64,000 nt of DNA from Pseudomonadota bacterium (GTDB lineage: Bacteria > Pseudomonadota > Gammaproteobacteria > Burkholderiales > Burkholderiaceae_C). Location: contig JAEWIF010000026.1 of NCBI GenBank assembly GCA_023387335.1, positions 1 through 64,000 on the forward strand, in the 5' to 3' direction. Shown here in pieces: positions 8,148 through 16,531 of this stretch (positions are counted from its first letter, which is position 1; each line of letters begins with the position of its first letter). Position numbers and translations under genes: made by a program. Under the pieces are notes generated by a model. The model did no database searches. It was not told where the DNA came from and was given only the letters and a program-made list of their open reading frames with translations.

Positions 8148-8687
8148 ATGAGCGATCTGCAAACCATCGTGCTGGGCGGCGGCTGCTTCTGGTGCACCGA
8201 GGCGGTCTACGTCAAGGTCAAGGGCGTGGCCGACGTCGAGTCGGGCTACAGCAACGGCAGCGCGCAGCGGCCGAGCTACGAGCAGGTGTGCACCGGCACC
8301 ACCGGCCACAACGAGGTGGTGAAGCTCACCTACGACCCGGCGCAGATCACCCTGCGGCAGATCCTGGAGATCTTCTTCGTCATCCACGACCCGACCCAGC
8401 TCAACCGCCAGGGCAACGACGTGGGCGACCAGTACCGCAGCGGCATCTACTTCACCACCGACGAACAGAAGCAGGTGGCCGACGACATGATCCGCGAGAT
8501 GAGCCAGGACAAGCTGTTCGGCAAGCCCATCGTCACCGAGGTGAAGCCGCTGTCCAACTACTGGCCGGCCGAGGAGTACCACCAGGACTTCTTCGAGAAG
8601 AACCCCCACCAGGGCTACTGCGTGGCGGTGGCGGGGCCCAAGGTCGCCAAGTTCCGCAAGACCTTCGCCGAGCTGGCCAAGGCCTGA
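8148..8687 (+). CDS. msrA: Peptide-methionine (S)-S-oxide reductase
   Basis: A 179-residue cytoplasmic repair enzyme that reduces methionine-S-sulfoxide in proteins. The catalytic motif GGGCFWCTEAVY places the nucleophilic Cys at residue 13. Further family blocks are VESGYSNGS, TGHNEVVKLTYDP, FFVIHDPTQLNRQGNDVGDQYRSGI (the HDPTQLNRQG-D-G-QYRS core) and YHQDFFEKNPHQGYC. ATG 8148 is preferred; an in-frame ATG at 8136 would add four residues. Confidence 0.95.
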   Translation: MSDLQTIVLGGGCFWCTEAVYVKVKGVADVESGYSNGSAQRPSYEQVCTGTTGHNEVVKLTYDPAQITLRQILEIFFVIHDPTQLNRQGNDVGDQYRSGIYFTTDEQKQVADDMIREMSQDKLFGKPIVTEVKPLSNYWPAEEYHQDFFEKNPHQGYCVAVAGPKVAKFRKTFAELAKA

Positions 8688-8706
8688 CGAGGACGGGGCC
8701 GCGCGC

Positions 8707-9066
8707 GTGATCCGCAATCGATCGCTGCTGCTGTGGTGGCTGGCGCTGGCCTTGCTGGTCGCGCCGGCGCTCGGCCACATGCACCGCATCGTGCACGGCC
8801 CGCAGACGCAAACGCCCCACGCGCAAGTCCAGGCGCCGCACGCCCAGGCGCAGGCCCGCGGCGTCGCCGACCTGTTCGCGGTGCACGGCGACGATTCCAG
8901 CTGCCGCCTGTTCGACCAGCTCACCCATTCGGACGCGCTGCCCGCCATGCCGGTGCTGGCGCTCCCGCTGCTGCTGGTCCCCTTCCTGTTCCGCCGCCTC
9001 GAGCGCGACGTCGTCGCCCGCGAGGCGGCGCTGTTCGACGCGCGCGGCCCGCCCGCCCTCCGCTGA
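8707..9066 (+). CDS. Small His-containing membrane/periplasmic protein next to a ZnuD-like receptor
   Basis: A 119-residue protein starting at GTG 8707. It has an N-terminal membrane or signal segment (SLLLWWLALALLVAPALG), then a His/Gln-rich stretch with several His-Met and Pro-His-Ala repeats. A conserved-looking block follows (VHGDDSSCRLFDQLTHSDA), then a second hydrophobic segment (LALPLLLVPFLF). Arrangement and context resemble the DUF2946-type small proteins that accompany metal TonB receptors; this is a resemblance, not a firm match. It ends 76 bp before the receptor gene, so it is probably the first gene of that operon. A role in metal handling is inferred from His/Cys content and context. 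Confidence 0.7.
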   Translation: MIRNRSLLLWWLALALLVAPALGHMHRIVHGPQTQTPHAQVQAPHAQAQARGVADLFAVHGDDSSCRLFDQLTHSDALPAMPVLALPLLLVPFLFRRLERDVVAREAALFDARGPPALR

Positions 9067-9086
9067 TCCACGTCCCCCGAGCGACC

Positions 9087-9104
9087 GCCGGCTTCGAAGC
9101 CGGC
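9087..9104. repeat. Perfect 18-bp palindrome before the ZnuD-like gene
   Basis: GCCGGCTTCGAAGCCGGC lies in the 76-bp spacer between the small membrane protein and the TonB-dependent receptor. It could form an intercistronic hairpin that tunes expression, or be an operator. A Shine-Dalgarno-like GGAG follows at about 9131. Confidence 0.5.
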
Positions 9105-9142
9105 GCGCCGCTTCGTTCCGGTCCGATCACGGAGATCCGTTC

Positions 9143-11116
9143 ATGAAGATTCCTTTCCGCCGCGGCGCCTGTGCCGCGGCCTGCCTGCTCGCAGGCGCGG
9201 GCGCGTCCGCCCAGGAGCGCGCCCTGGCGCCCGTCACCGTCACCGCCAATCCGCTGGGCGCGACCCAGGGCGCGGCGCCCGTGTCCAGCCTGTCGGGCAA
9301 CGAGCTGCTCTTGCGCCGGCAGGGCACGCTGGGCGAAACGCTCGGCGGCATGCCCGGCGTGTCCAGCACCTGGTTCGGTCCGGCCGCCAGCCGGCCCATC
9401 GTGCGCGGCCTCGACGGCGACCGCATCCGCATCCTGGAAAACGGCGGCGCGCTGCGCGACGTGTCGGGCCTGAGCTTCGACCACGCGGTGTCGCTGGACC
9501 CGATCGCGGTCGACCGCATCGAGGTGCTGCGCGGCCCCGGCGCGCTGCTGTACGGCGGCAACGCCGTCGGCGGCGTGGTCAACCTGATCGACGGCCGCAT
9601 CCCGACCGCGCCGCTGCAGGGCGTCACCGGCCGCGCCGATGTCGGCCACGCGAGCGGCAACCGCGAGCGCAACGGCGCGGTGCTGGTCGAAGGCGGCACC
9701 GACCGGCTCGGCCTGCACGTGGACGCGTCCGGCCGCCGCTTCGGCGATACGCGCGTGCCCGCCGGACTGCCGTGCACGCAGGGCGAGGCGACCGTCCTCG
9801 CGCGGCGCCTGTGCAACTCGGACGGGCACACGGGCGGCGGCGCCGTGGGCGGCTCGCTGTTCTTCGACCGCGGCTATGTCGGCGCTTCGGTGAGCGACTT
9901 CGGCACCGGGTACGGCTCGGTCGCGGAGGACGAGGTGCGGCTGGACCAGCGCTCGCGCCGCGTCGCCTTGCAGGGCGAGCTGCGCGGCCTGCGCGGGCCG
10001 CTGCAGTCCGTCAAGGCCCAGGCGTCGCACACCGACTACCGCCACACCGAATCCGAAGCCGGCGTGCCGGGCACGGTGTTCCGCACCAGGGGCAGCGACC
10101 TGCGGCTGGAAGCCCGCCATGCGCGCATCGGGCCGCTGGAAGGCGTGGTCGGTTTCCAGTGGGACGACGCCGGCCTGTCGGCCGAGGGCGCAGAAGCCTT
10201 CCTGCCTTCGTCGGACACGCGCCAGCGCGCGCTGTTCGTCTACGAGGAACTGCCGACCGGCTGGGGCAAGCTCAGCTTCGGCGCGCGCACCGAACGCGTG
10301 GACGTGGAATCCGAAGCGGCGCGCCGCCGGTTCCGGCCCGCCAGCGCTTCGCTCGGCGCGGTGTGGAACCTCACCCGCACCTGGCAGCTGACCGGCAACC
10401 TGAGCCGCACCCAGCGCGCGCCCAAGGACTACGAGCTGTTCGCCGACGGCCCGCACGTCGCGACCGGCGCCTTCGAGGTCGGCAACCCGGCGCTGGGCCT
10501 GGAGCGCTCGACCAGCCTGGACGCCGGGCTGCAGTGGAACGATGGCCCCCACCGGGCCAAGGTCGGCGTGTTCCAGAACCGCTTCAGCGACTACATCGCG
10601 CTGCTGTCGACGGGGCAGCTTCGCGGTGACGGCGACGAGCTGCTGCCCGAGTTCGCCTACAGCCCCGTGGCTGCACGCCTGCGTGGCCTGGAGGCGGAAG
10701 GATCGGCGCGGCTGCTCGCGGGGGCGCACACGCTCGACCTGGAACTGCGCGGCGACCTCGTGCGCGCCGACAACCTCACGCTGGGCCAGCCGCTGCCGCG
10801 CATCGCGCCGGTGCGGGTCGGCGCCACGCTCGCGTGGGCGTCGGGCGACTGGGGCGCGCGGCTGGGCTTCGACCACTGGGCGCGGCAATCGCGCGTGCCC
10901 GAGGGCGACTCGCCGGTGGCCGGCTACACGCTGTGGAACTCGTCGGTGACGTACAAGGCGCGGGCAGGGCAGGCCGAACTGCTCTGGTACGCCAAGGTGG
11001 ACAACATCGCGGACCGCCTGGCCTTCAGCCCGACGTCGATCCTCACGCAGTCGGCGCCGGGGCGCGTGCCTCTGCCGGGGCGCAGCCTGCGCGTCGGTCT
11101 GCGGGCCGATTTCTAG
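9143..11116 (+). CDS. TonB-dependent outer-membrane receptor, ZnuD-like (probable zinc uptake)
   Basis: A 657-residue outer-membrane receptor with a signal peptide (cleavage near GASAQ, residue 23). The plug domain (~30-150) contains LRGPGALLYGGNAVGGVVN, and a 22-strand barrel ends in the C-terminal Phe (GLRADF). Barrel segments such as ELFADGPHVATGAFEVGNPALGLERS (split here over residues ~430-455) closely follow the ZnuD zinc receptor of Neisseria. The plug loop that is His-rich in ZnuD is here short, with two cysteines (CTQGEATVLARRLC). Zinc is therefore the best guess, not proven. It follows a small His-containing membrane protein. Confidence 0.85.
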   Translation: MKIPFRRGACAAACLLAGAGASAQERALAPVTVTANPLGATQGAAPVSSLSGNELLLRRQGTLGETLGGMPGVSSTWFGPAASRPIVRGLDGDRIRILENGGALRDVSGLSFDHAVSLDPIAVDRIEVLRGPGALLYGGNAVGGVVNLIDGRIPTAPLQGVTGRADVGHASGNRERNGAVLVEGGTDRLGLHVDASGRRFGDTRVPAGLPCTQGEATVLARRLCNSDGHTGGGAVGGSLFFDRGYVGASVSDFGTGYGSVAEDEVRLDQRSRRVALQGELRGLRGPLQSVKAQASHTDYRHTESEAGVPGTVFRTRGSDLRLEARHARIGPLEGVVGFQWDDAGLSAEGAEAFLPSSDTRQRALFVYEELPTGWGKLSFGARTERVDVESEAARRRFRPASASLGAVWNLTRTWQLTGNLSRTQRAPKDYELFADGPHVATGAFEVGNPALGLERSTSLDAGLQWNDGPHRAKVGVFQNRFSDYIALLSTGQLRGDGDELLPEFAYSPVAARLRGLEAEGSARLLAGAHTLDLELRGDLVRADNLTLGQPLPRIAPVRVGATLAWASGDWGARLGFDHWARQSRVPEGDSPVAGYTLWNSSVTYKARAGQAELLWYAKVDNIADRLAFSPTSILTQSAPGRVPLPGRSLRVGLRADF

Positions 11117-11139
11117 CAGGGTGCATGGCATGATCCCCC

Positions 11140-13167
11140 ATGCCCCCGCAGCGTCCGGATGAGCCGGAAAACAACGGCCACCATAGGCTCGAGACCCTCG
11201 CCGCCAACACCTCCACCGTCGTCTGGTTCACCGCCCCCGACGGCACCGCGGTCGACCTGAACCCGTCCTGGGCCGCGTTCACCGGCCAGGACTTCGAGGC
11301 CTATTCCGGCTGGGGCTGGACCGACGCGGTGCATCCGGCCGACCGGCTCGCCATGGTCCAGGCCTGGCAGGCCGCCACCGCGGCGCGCCGCACGTTCGAG
11401 CAGGTCTATCGCCTGCGCCGCCGTGACGGCGAGTACCGCTTCATGCAGGCCCACGGCACGCCCGTGATCGAGGGCGGCGCGGTGCGCGAATGGGTCGGCG
11501 TGTGCATCGACGTCACCGCCAGCCGGCAGGCGCAGACGGCGCTGCGGGAGAGCGAGCTGCGCTTCCGTTTCCTGGACCAGCTGGGCCAGGCCACGCGCAC
11601 GCTGACCGAAGCCAGCGAGGTGATGAGCGTGACCGCTCGGCTGCTGGGCGAGTCCCTGGGCGCGACGCGCTGCGCGTACGCCGACGTCGAGGCCGACGGC
11701 GACCGCTTCACCATCCGCAACGACTGGAGCATGCCGGGCGTGCCCAGCAGCGCGGGCGTCTATTCGCTGGAGCTGTTCGGGCCGCAGGCCACGTACAACC
11801 TGGGGCGCGGGCAGCACCTGGTGGTGCGCGACGTCGATGCCGAGCTGGGCGACGAAGGCGGCGGCCGCATGTTCAACGCCATCGGCATCAAGGCGATCGT
11901 GTGCGCCGGCCTCGTGAAGGAGGGCCGCCTGGTCGCGATGATGGCGGTGCACCAGGCCACGCCGCGCGACTGGACCGAGCAGGAGATCGCGCTGATCGGC
12001 GAGGTGGTCGAGCGTTGCTGGGCCCACATCGAGCGCGTGCGCGACGCCGCCGTGCTGCGCGACCAGGACCGGCGCAAGGACGAGTTCCTGGCCACCCTGG
12101 CGCACGAGCTGCGCAACCCGCTGGCGCCGATCAAGTACGCCATCGCGATGCTGCGCCGGCTGGACGATCCGCAGCGGCAGGCGCGCGCCAGGGACGTGAT
12201 CGACCGGCAGGTCTCGCAGATGGCTCGGCTGATCGACGACCTGCTGGACCTCTCGCGCATCAATCGCGGGCTGATCCGGCTGCAGCACCGGCCGCAGCCG
12301 CTGGCGGACCTGCTGGCCGAAGCGGTGGAGGCCGCTCGGCCCGCGATCGAGGAGGCCGGCCACTCGCTCTCGGTTCAGTTGCCGCCTTCGGACGTCTACG
12401 TGGACGTGGACGGCACGCGGCTGGTGCAGGTGTTCGGCAACCTGCTGGGCAACGCCACCAAGTACACGCCGGAAGGCGGGCGCATCACGCTGGCGGCGCA
12501 GGTCGAGGGCGACCAGGTGCGGATCGACGTCACCGACACCGGCGTGGGCATCCCGCCCGCCGACCAGGCGCGCGTGTTCCAGATGTTCACGCAGCTGGAG
12601 CACACCGCCGGCCGCGCCCGCGGTGGCCTGGGCATCGGCCTCTCGCTCGTGCGCACGCTGGTGGAGCTGCACGGCGGGCAGGTCACGGTGGCCAGCCAGG
12701 GCCTGGGACAGGGAACCACCTTCAGCGTGCGGCTGCCGTGGCGGGCGGAGGTGCCGGCCGTGGCGGCTGCCGCGCCCGAGTCCGGCGAGCGCGCGCCCGC
12801 GCCCTTGCGCGTGGCGGTGGTGGAGGACAACGACGACGGCCGCGCCACCCTGGTCGACCTGCTCGAGCTGCAGGGCCACGACGTGCGCGCGGCGGCCGAC
12901 GGCGGCAGCGGCCTGGACCTGGTGCGCCGGTTCCGTCCCGACGCGGTCCTGCTGGACCTGGGCCTGCCGGTGCTCGACGGGCTCGAGGTCTGCCGCCGCC
13001 TGCGCGCCGATCCCGCGCTGCGGTCCACGCGGCTGGTGGCGCTCACGGGCCGCGGCACCGAGCACGACCGCGTGCAGACCGAGCAGGCCGGCTTCGACGA
13101 GCACCTCACCAAGCCGGTCGAGCCCGAGACCCTGCGCAGGACGCTGGCGCGCGTCGCCGGGCGCTGA
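11140..13167 (+). CDS. Hybrid sensor histidine kinase (PAS-GAF-HisKA-HATPase-REC)
   Basis: A 675-residue cytoplasmic kinase without membrane segments. A PAS domain (about residues 20-125, ending in a PAC motif) and a GAF domain (~145-300) precede the HisKA block DEFLATLAHELRNPLAP, with the phosphorylated His at 322. HATPase N, G1 and G2 boxes follow (NLLGNATKY, DTGVGIP, GGLGIGLSLV). A C-terminal receiver has VVEDNDDG, the acceptor Asp in LLDLGLPVLDG and the Lys in LTKPVEP. No DNA-binding response regulator is adjacent. Its output is probably phosphorelay to an unlinked partner. It starts 23 bp after the receptor gene. Confidence 0.93.
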   Translation: MPPQRPDEPENNGHHRLETLAANTSTVVWFTAPDGTAVDLNPSWAAFTGQDFEAYSGWGWTDAVHPADRLAMVQAWQAATAARRTFEQVYRLRRRDGEYRFMQAHGTPVIEGGAVREWVGVCIDVTASRQAQTALRESELRFRFLDQLGQATRTLTEASEVMSVTARLLGESLGATRCAYADVEADGDRFTIRNDWSMPGVPSSAGVYSLELFGPQATYNLGRGQHLVVRDVDAELGDEGGGRMFNAIGIKAIVCAGLVKEGRLVAMMAVHQATPRDWTEQEIALIGEVVERCWAHIERVRDAAVLRDQDRRKDEFLATLAHELRNPLAPIKYAIAMLRRLDDPQRQARARDVIDRQVSQMARLIDDLLDLSRINRGLIRLQHRPQPLADLLAEAVEAARPAIEEAGHSLSVQLPPSDVYVDVDGTRLVQVFGNLLGNATKYTPEGGRITLAAQVEGDQVRIDVTDTGVGIPPADQARVFQMFTQLEHTAGRARGGLGIGLSLVRTLVELHGGQVTVASQGLGQGTTFSVRLPWRAEVPAVAAAAPESGERAPAPLRVAVVEDNDDGRATLVDLLELQGHDVRAAADGGSGLDLVRRFRPDAVLLDLGLPVLDGLEVCRRLRADPALRSTRLVALTGRGTEHDRVQTEQAGFDEHLTKPVEPETLRRTLARVAGR

Positions 13168-13215
13168 AGCAATCTTGGCGTGGGTTGAAGCTGCTCACGC
13201 TTGAGTCCCCTCCGT

Positions 13216-13303
13216 CGTCATTCCCGCGAAGGCGGGAATCCAGAGCTTCCTAGCGGTTCGTCTGAAGGCGGGCGGACTGGATCCCCGCCTGCGCGGGGAT
13301 GAC
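13216..13303. repeat. Palindromic repeat, copy 2 of 3
   Basis: An 88-bp element, CGTCATTCCCGCGAAGGCGG at the left and its inverted counterpart ending GCGCGGGGATGAC at the right, with CTTCCT just inside the left arm. It lies in the 187-bp gap between the convergent hybrid kinase and AbrB-like genes. The remaining ~100 bp of that gap show no gene. Confidence 0.9.
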
Positions 13304-13354
13304 GCTCCAATCCGGCGCGTCCTGGCGTTGAAGCCGGCGCACGGGTGGAGCGGG

Positions 13355-13600
13355 TCAGGCGGACGTTGCGTGCCCTGGCTTGGCCAATTCGCGCAAAGCG
13401 ACTCGCCGCTTCTCCATGATCTCTGCCGCGGCTTTCAGCTGCGCTTCGATCTCCGAATCTCTCGCCGTCAGGAACAGCCCTCCGGGCAACTCAAGGAGGA
13501 AGACCTGATCGCCCTCTTGGAGCTTGAGGCGAGCTAGCAGGTCCTCCGGAAGGCAAACACCCAAGTCCTCTCCGATATGCATGAGTTGAAGGGCGTACAT
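13355..13600 (-). CDS. AbrB/SpoVT-type antitoxin-like DNA-binding protein (orphan)
   Basis: An 81-residue swapped-hairpin AbrB/MazE-type protein. The core is IGEDLGVCLPEDLLARLKLQEGDQVFLLELPGGLFLTARDSEIEAQL, followed by the helical tail EIMEKRRVALRELAK that binds the toxin in this antitoxin subfamily (partners are usually Doc or PIN toxins). ATG 13600 is chosen by analogy with family length; a TTG at 13651 would extend it. The expected toxin gene immediately downstream is absent. Instead there is a repeat and the convergent kinase gene, so this looks like an orphan or a free-standing regulator. Confidence 0.75.
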   Translation of the reverse strand: MYALQLMHIGEDLGVCLPEDLLARLKLQEGDQVFLLELPGGLFLTARDSEIEAQLKAAAEIMEKRRVALRELAKPGHATSA

Positions 13601-13694
13601 GGCAGCGGCCGAAGCTAAGGGCCGACTGTTGTAGAGGACGCGAACTTCCAAGTGGCAGGAGGCGAGTCATCGCGGCTGGATGCCGCCGTAAGCT

Positions 13695-14582
13695 TCAGTC
13701 GCGCTCCAACAACTCCCGCACCCCTTCCGCGAACAGCGGCAGCACATCGATCGCGTTCGACTCGTCCGGCACCGTGTTGCAGCTGAGCACCCGCGCCGCG
13801 CCTGCCTCGCGCAGCAGGGGCTTGGCTTCCGGCGCGAACAGGGCGTGGACCGCGATGCAGACCGGCGCGACGCCGAAAACTTCGCGCACGTGGCGCGCCG
13901 CTTCCGCCAGGGTGTGGCCGCTCGACGCGATGTCGTCCACCAGCACCGGCGTGCGGCCGGCCGCCCCGTCGGCGTCGGGCGAGGTGACGTCCACGTGCCG
14001 GTCGCCGTGGCGCGTCTTGGTGAGCACCTGCCAGGGGCAGCCGGCGCGCTCGGCGACGTCGCGCGCCCACTGCTCGCTCTCGGCGTCGGGGCCGACCACG
14101 ATCGGCCGCTCGACATTCCGCCTCAGCCATTGCGCGATGGCCGGCGCGCTGCGCACCACGCGCGAAGGGATCGAATAGACCTGGTCGAGCGAGTGGTAGC
14201 GGTGCAGGTGCGGGTCGACCGTCACCACGCCGTCGAAGGCCTGCGAGACGAAGCGGCCGAAGCTGCGCGAGGTGACGGCCTCGCCGGAGCGGAACCGCGC
14301 GTCCTGGCGCATGTAGGGCAGGTAGGGCGCGGCCAGCACGATGCGGCGCGCGCCCAGCTCGCGCAGCGTGTCGGCCACGTAGAGCAGGCCCAGCGCTTGC
14401 GCATCGGGGTCGCGCAGGGCGGCGAGCACGACGGCGTCGTCACCGTCGACTTCGCAGGCGATGCGCCAGTAGGACTCGCCATCGGGAAAACGCCGGAACT
14501 CGGGAGGCGCGGTCGTGGCGCCCAGCAGCGGCGCCAGCGGCGCGGCCAGGCTTTCCGCGCCCGGCAGGGGCAGCAGCAGCAT
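13695..14582 (-). CDS. Ribose-phosphate pyrophosphokinase paralog
   Basis: A 295-residue divergent PRPP synthetase-like protein. The ATP/flexible-loop region reads YLPYMRQDARF..GEAVTSR, and the PRPP-binding loop is PVLVDDIASSGHTL. The FPDGESYWRI block near the N-terminus matches the family. At 295 residues it is shorter than the housekeeping enzyme (~315), which probably lies elsewhere on the chromosome. Such short paralogs often accompany nucleotide salvage genes such as thymidine phosphorylase, but none is adjacent here. It probably makes PRPP from ribose-5-phosphate and ATP. Confidence 0.85.
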   Translation of the reverse strand: MLLLPLPGAESLAAPLAPLLGATTAPPEFRRFPDGESYWRIACEVDGDDAVVLAALRDPDAQALGLLYVADTLRELGARRIVLAAPYLPYMRQDARFRSGEAVTSRSFGRFVSQAFDGVVTVDPHLHRYHSLDQVYSIPSRVVRSAPAIAQWLRRNVERPIVVGPDAESEQWARDVAERAGCPWQVLTKTRHGDRHVDVTSPDADGAAGRTPVLVDDIASSGHTLAEAARHVREVFGVAPVCIAVHALFAPEAKPLLREAGAARVLSCNTVPDESNAIDVLPLFAEGVRELLERD

Positions 14583-14611
14583 GCGCGCGATTGTGCTCCG
14601 CCGCAGCTTGT

Positions 14612-16024
14612 TCAGGTGACGCGCACCACGGCCATCATCCCGCCGTCCTGGTGCTCCAGGATGTGGCAGTGGAGCATCCAGTCGCCCGGGTTGTCGGCGA
14701 CGAACGCGACTTCGACGCGCTCATCCGGTGCCATCAGCACCGTGTCCTGCCATTCCCGATGTCGGGTTGGCCGGCCATTGCGCGAAATCACGCGGAAGGC
14801 GTGACCGTGCAGGTGCATCGGGTGGTGCCAGCGCGTGTCGTTGGCGAAGGCCAGGCGCACCGACTGCCCGCGACGAAGCGTGAGCACCGGCTCATGCACG
14901 TGCGAATCGGCCACCACGCCGTTGACGGCCCAGGCCTTGCCGGCGCGCAGCAGCGACATGAACTCGACCGTGCGGCCGTCCAGCTGGGCGCGGTGCAGGC
15001 CGCCCATCATCCCGCCCTCGAAGCGCAGCTCGTGCAGCTGCGCGGCCGCCAGATCGGGCTCGGGCAGCGGATTGGCCGCGAGCGTTCGAGCTCCAGCCGG
15101 CGGAGACTCGCGAAGCACCGCGTCTTCGTACACCAGCCGCAGCAGGTCGTAGGCCGCGCGCGGATAGAACACGTCGCCGACCGCGTGGCTCTCGCCGGGT
15201 CGGCCGACCGCATCGATGAGCAGGTCGGTGCGCATGCCCGGCGCGAGCACGACCGTGCCGCGCTCCGGCGCATGCGGCGCGACGGGCTGGCCGTCGATGG
15301 CGATCACCTGCGGCTGGTGGCCGTCGAACTGCAGGCCGAAGATGCGCGCGTTGGCCGCATTGACCAGCCGCAGCCGGATGCGCTCGCCGCGCCGCACGCG
15401 CAGGTCCTGCGGCGCGCGGCCGTTCACCGTGACGAGGTTGCCGATGCGGCCCGCGTGCGCGACGTCGTGCGGCGCGGCGAAGCCTTCGGCCAGGCGGCCT
15501 TCGCGCGTCAGGCGCCAGTCGTCCAGCACCCAGGTGAGTTCGCGGTCCACCTCCGGCGGTCGGCGCTCCTCGACGACCAGCGCGCCGTACAGGCCGCGCT
15601 CCACCTGCTCGCTGCTGCGCAGGTGCGAGTGGTACCAGTAGGTGCCGGCATCGGGCAGGTCGAACTCGTAGGTGAAGCGTCCGCCCGGCGGCACCGGCGG
15701 TTGCGTGAGATGCGGCACGCCGTCCATCGCGTTCGGCACGCGCAGGCCGTGCCAGTGCACGGTGGTCTCGGCCGGCAACCGGTTGTGGAAGTTGACGCGC
15801 AGGCGGCTGCCTTGCGTTGCGCGGATCGTGGGACCGGGAACGCCGCCGCCGTAGGACCACACGTCCATCGCCGGATGCGAATCACCGCGCAGGAAAGCGG
15901 TGGACGGCGACGCGACCAGATCGACGACCGTGAGCCCCGCGGAAGACGCGGACGGCGCACTGCTCGCACAGCCGGCGGCGCCCACCGGCAGCGCGAGCGC
16001 CAGGCACTCGCGGCGCGTGATCAT
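14612..16024 (-). CDS. Multicopper oxidase (CopA/CueO-like), Tat-exported
   Basis: A 470-residue three-cupredoxin-domain oxidase. The N-terminus MITRRECLALALPVGAAGC has a twin-arginine motif followed by a hydrophobic stretch and a Cys, so it may be a Tat-dependent lipoprotein. All four copper motifs are present: HWHG, WYHSH, HPMHLHGH and HCHILEH, giving the T1 site and the trinuclear cluster. Its ATG overlaps the stop of the DUF411 gene (ATGA), implying translational coupling. The pair probably oxidises and sequesters copper in the periplasm. No Met-rich insert typical of CueO is obvious. Confidence 0.93.
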   Translation of the reverse strand: MITRRECLALALPVGAAGCASSAPSASSAGLTVVDLVASPSTAFLRGDSHPAMDVWSYGGGVPGPTIRATQGSRLRVNFHNRLPAETTVHWHGLRVPNAMDGVPHLTQPPVPPGGRFTYEFDLPDAGTYWYHSHLRSSEQVERGLYGALVVEERRPPEVDRELTWVLDDWRLTREGRLAEGFAAPHDVAHAGRIGNLVTVNGRAPQDLRVRRGERIRLRLVNAANARIFGLQFDGHQPQVIAIDGQPVAPHAPERGTVVLAPGMRTDLLIDAVGRPGESHAVGDVFYPRAAYDLLRLVYEDAVLRESPPAGARTLAANPLPEPDLAAAQLHELRFEGGMMGGLHRAQLDGRTVEFMSLLRAGKAWAVNGVVADSHVHEPVLTLRRGQSVRLAFANDTRWHHPMHLHGHAFRVISRNGRPTRHREWQDTVLMAPDERVEVAFVADNPGDWMLHCHILEHQDGGMMAVVRVT

Positions 16025-16509
16025 GCCGACTTGCGGTTGCCCTCGTAGCGCTGGTACACGCGCGCGCCGCCACCGCGTGCCAGCAGCAGCACGTCGTAGG
16101 GATCGCGACGGCCGCCGTACACCTCGCCGTCCATGCCCGGCGAGCCCACCGGCATGCCTGGCACGGCCAGGCCGATGGCCGCGGGCTTCTCCTTGAGCAG
16201 GCGATGGATCTCGCGCGCGGGCACATGGCCTTCGAGCGCGTAGCCGGCCACCACGCCGGTGTGGCAGGAGCCGTACCTGGGGGCTATGCCGAGTTGGCTG
16301 CGCACCGCGTTGTTGCCGTCCTCGTGGACCTTGACGGTGAAGCCGTTGGATTCGAGGTGCGACACCCAGTCCTTGCAGCAGCCGCACTCGGGGTCCTTCC
16401 AGACCTCGACCGGGATGCCTGGCTTCTTCGCCTGGGCGTGCACGCCGCAAGCGGCGAGGGCGGCGGCCCCGAGCACGAGGGCACGGCGCGAGAGTTTCGT
16501 TGTGTTCAT
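16021..16509 (-). CDS. DUF411-family periplasmic metal-binding protein
   Basis: A 162-residue protein with an exported N-terminus (MNTTKLSRRALVLGAAALAACG; a twin Arg and a possible lipobox Ala-Ala-Cys). The DUF411 core has VWKDPECGCCKDWVSHLESNG, whose Cys-Gly-Cys-Cys is a likely copper ligand set. A later Cys-His (YGSCHTGVV) and EGHVPA, IHRLL complete the pattern. It is the first gene of a two-gene operon with the multicopper oxidase. DUF411 genes are recurrent neighbours of copper-resistance genes, so copper handling is a well-supported inference. Confidence 0.9.
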   Translation of the reverse strand: MNTTKLSRRALVLGAAALAACGVHAQAKKPGIPVEVWKDPECGCCKDWVSHLESNGFTVKVHEDGNNAVRSQLGIAPRYGSCHTGVVAGYALEGHVPAREIHRLLKEKPAAIGLAVPGMPVGSPGMDGEVYGGRRDPYDVLLLARGGGARVYQRYEGNRKSA

Positions 16510-16531
16510 CGTGGCGACTCCGTGGATCGAT

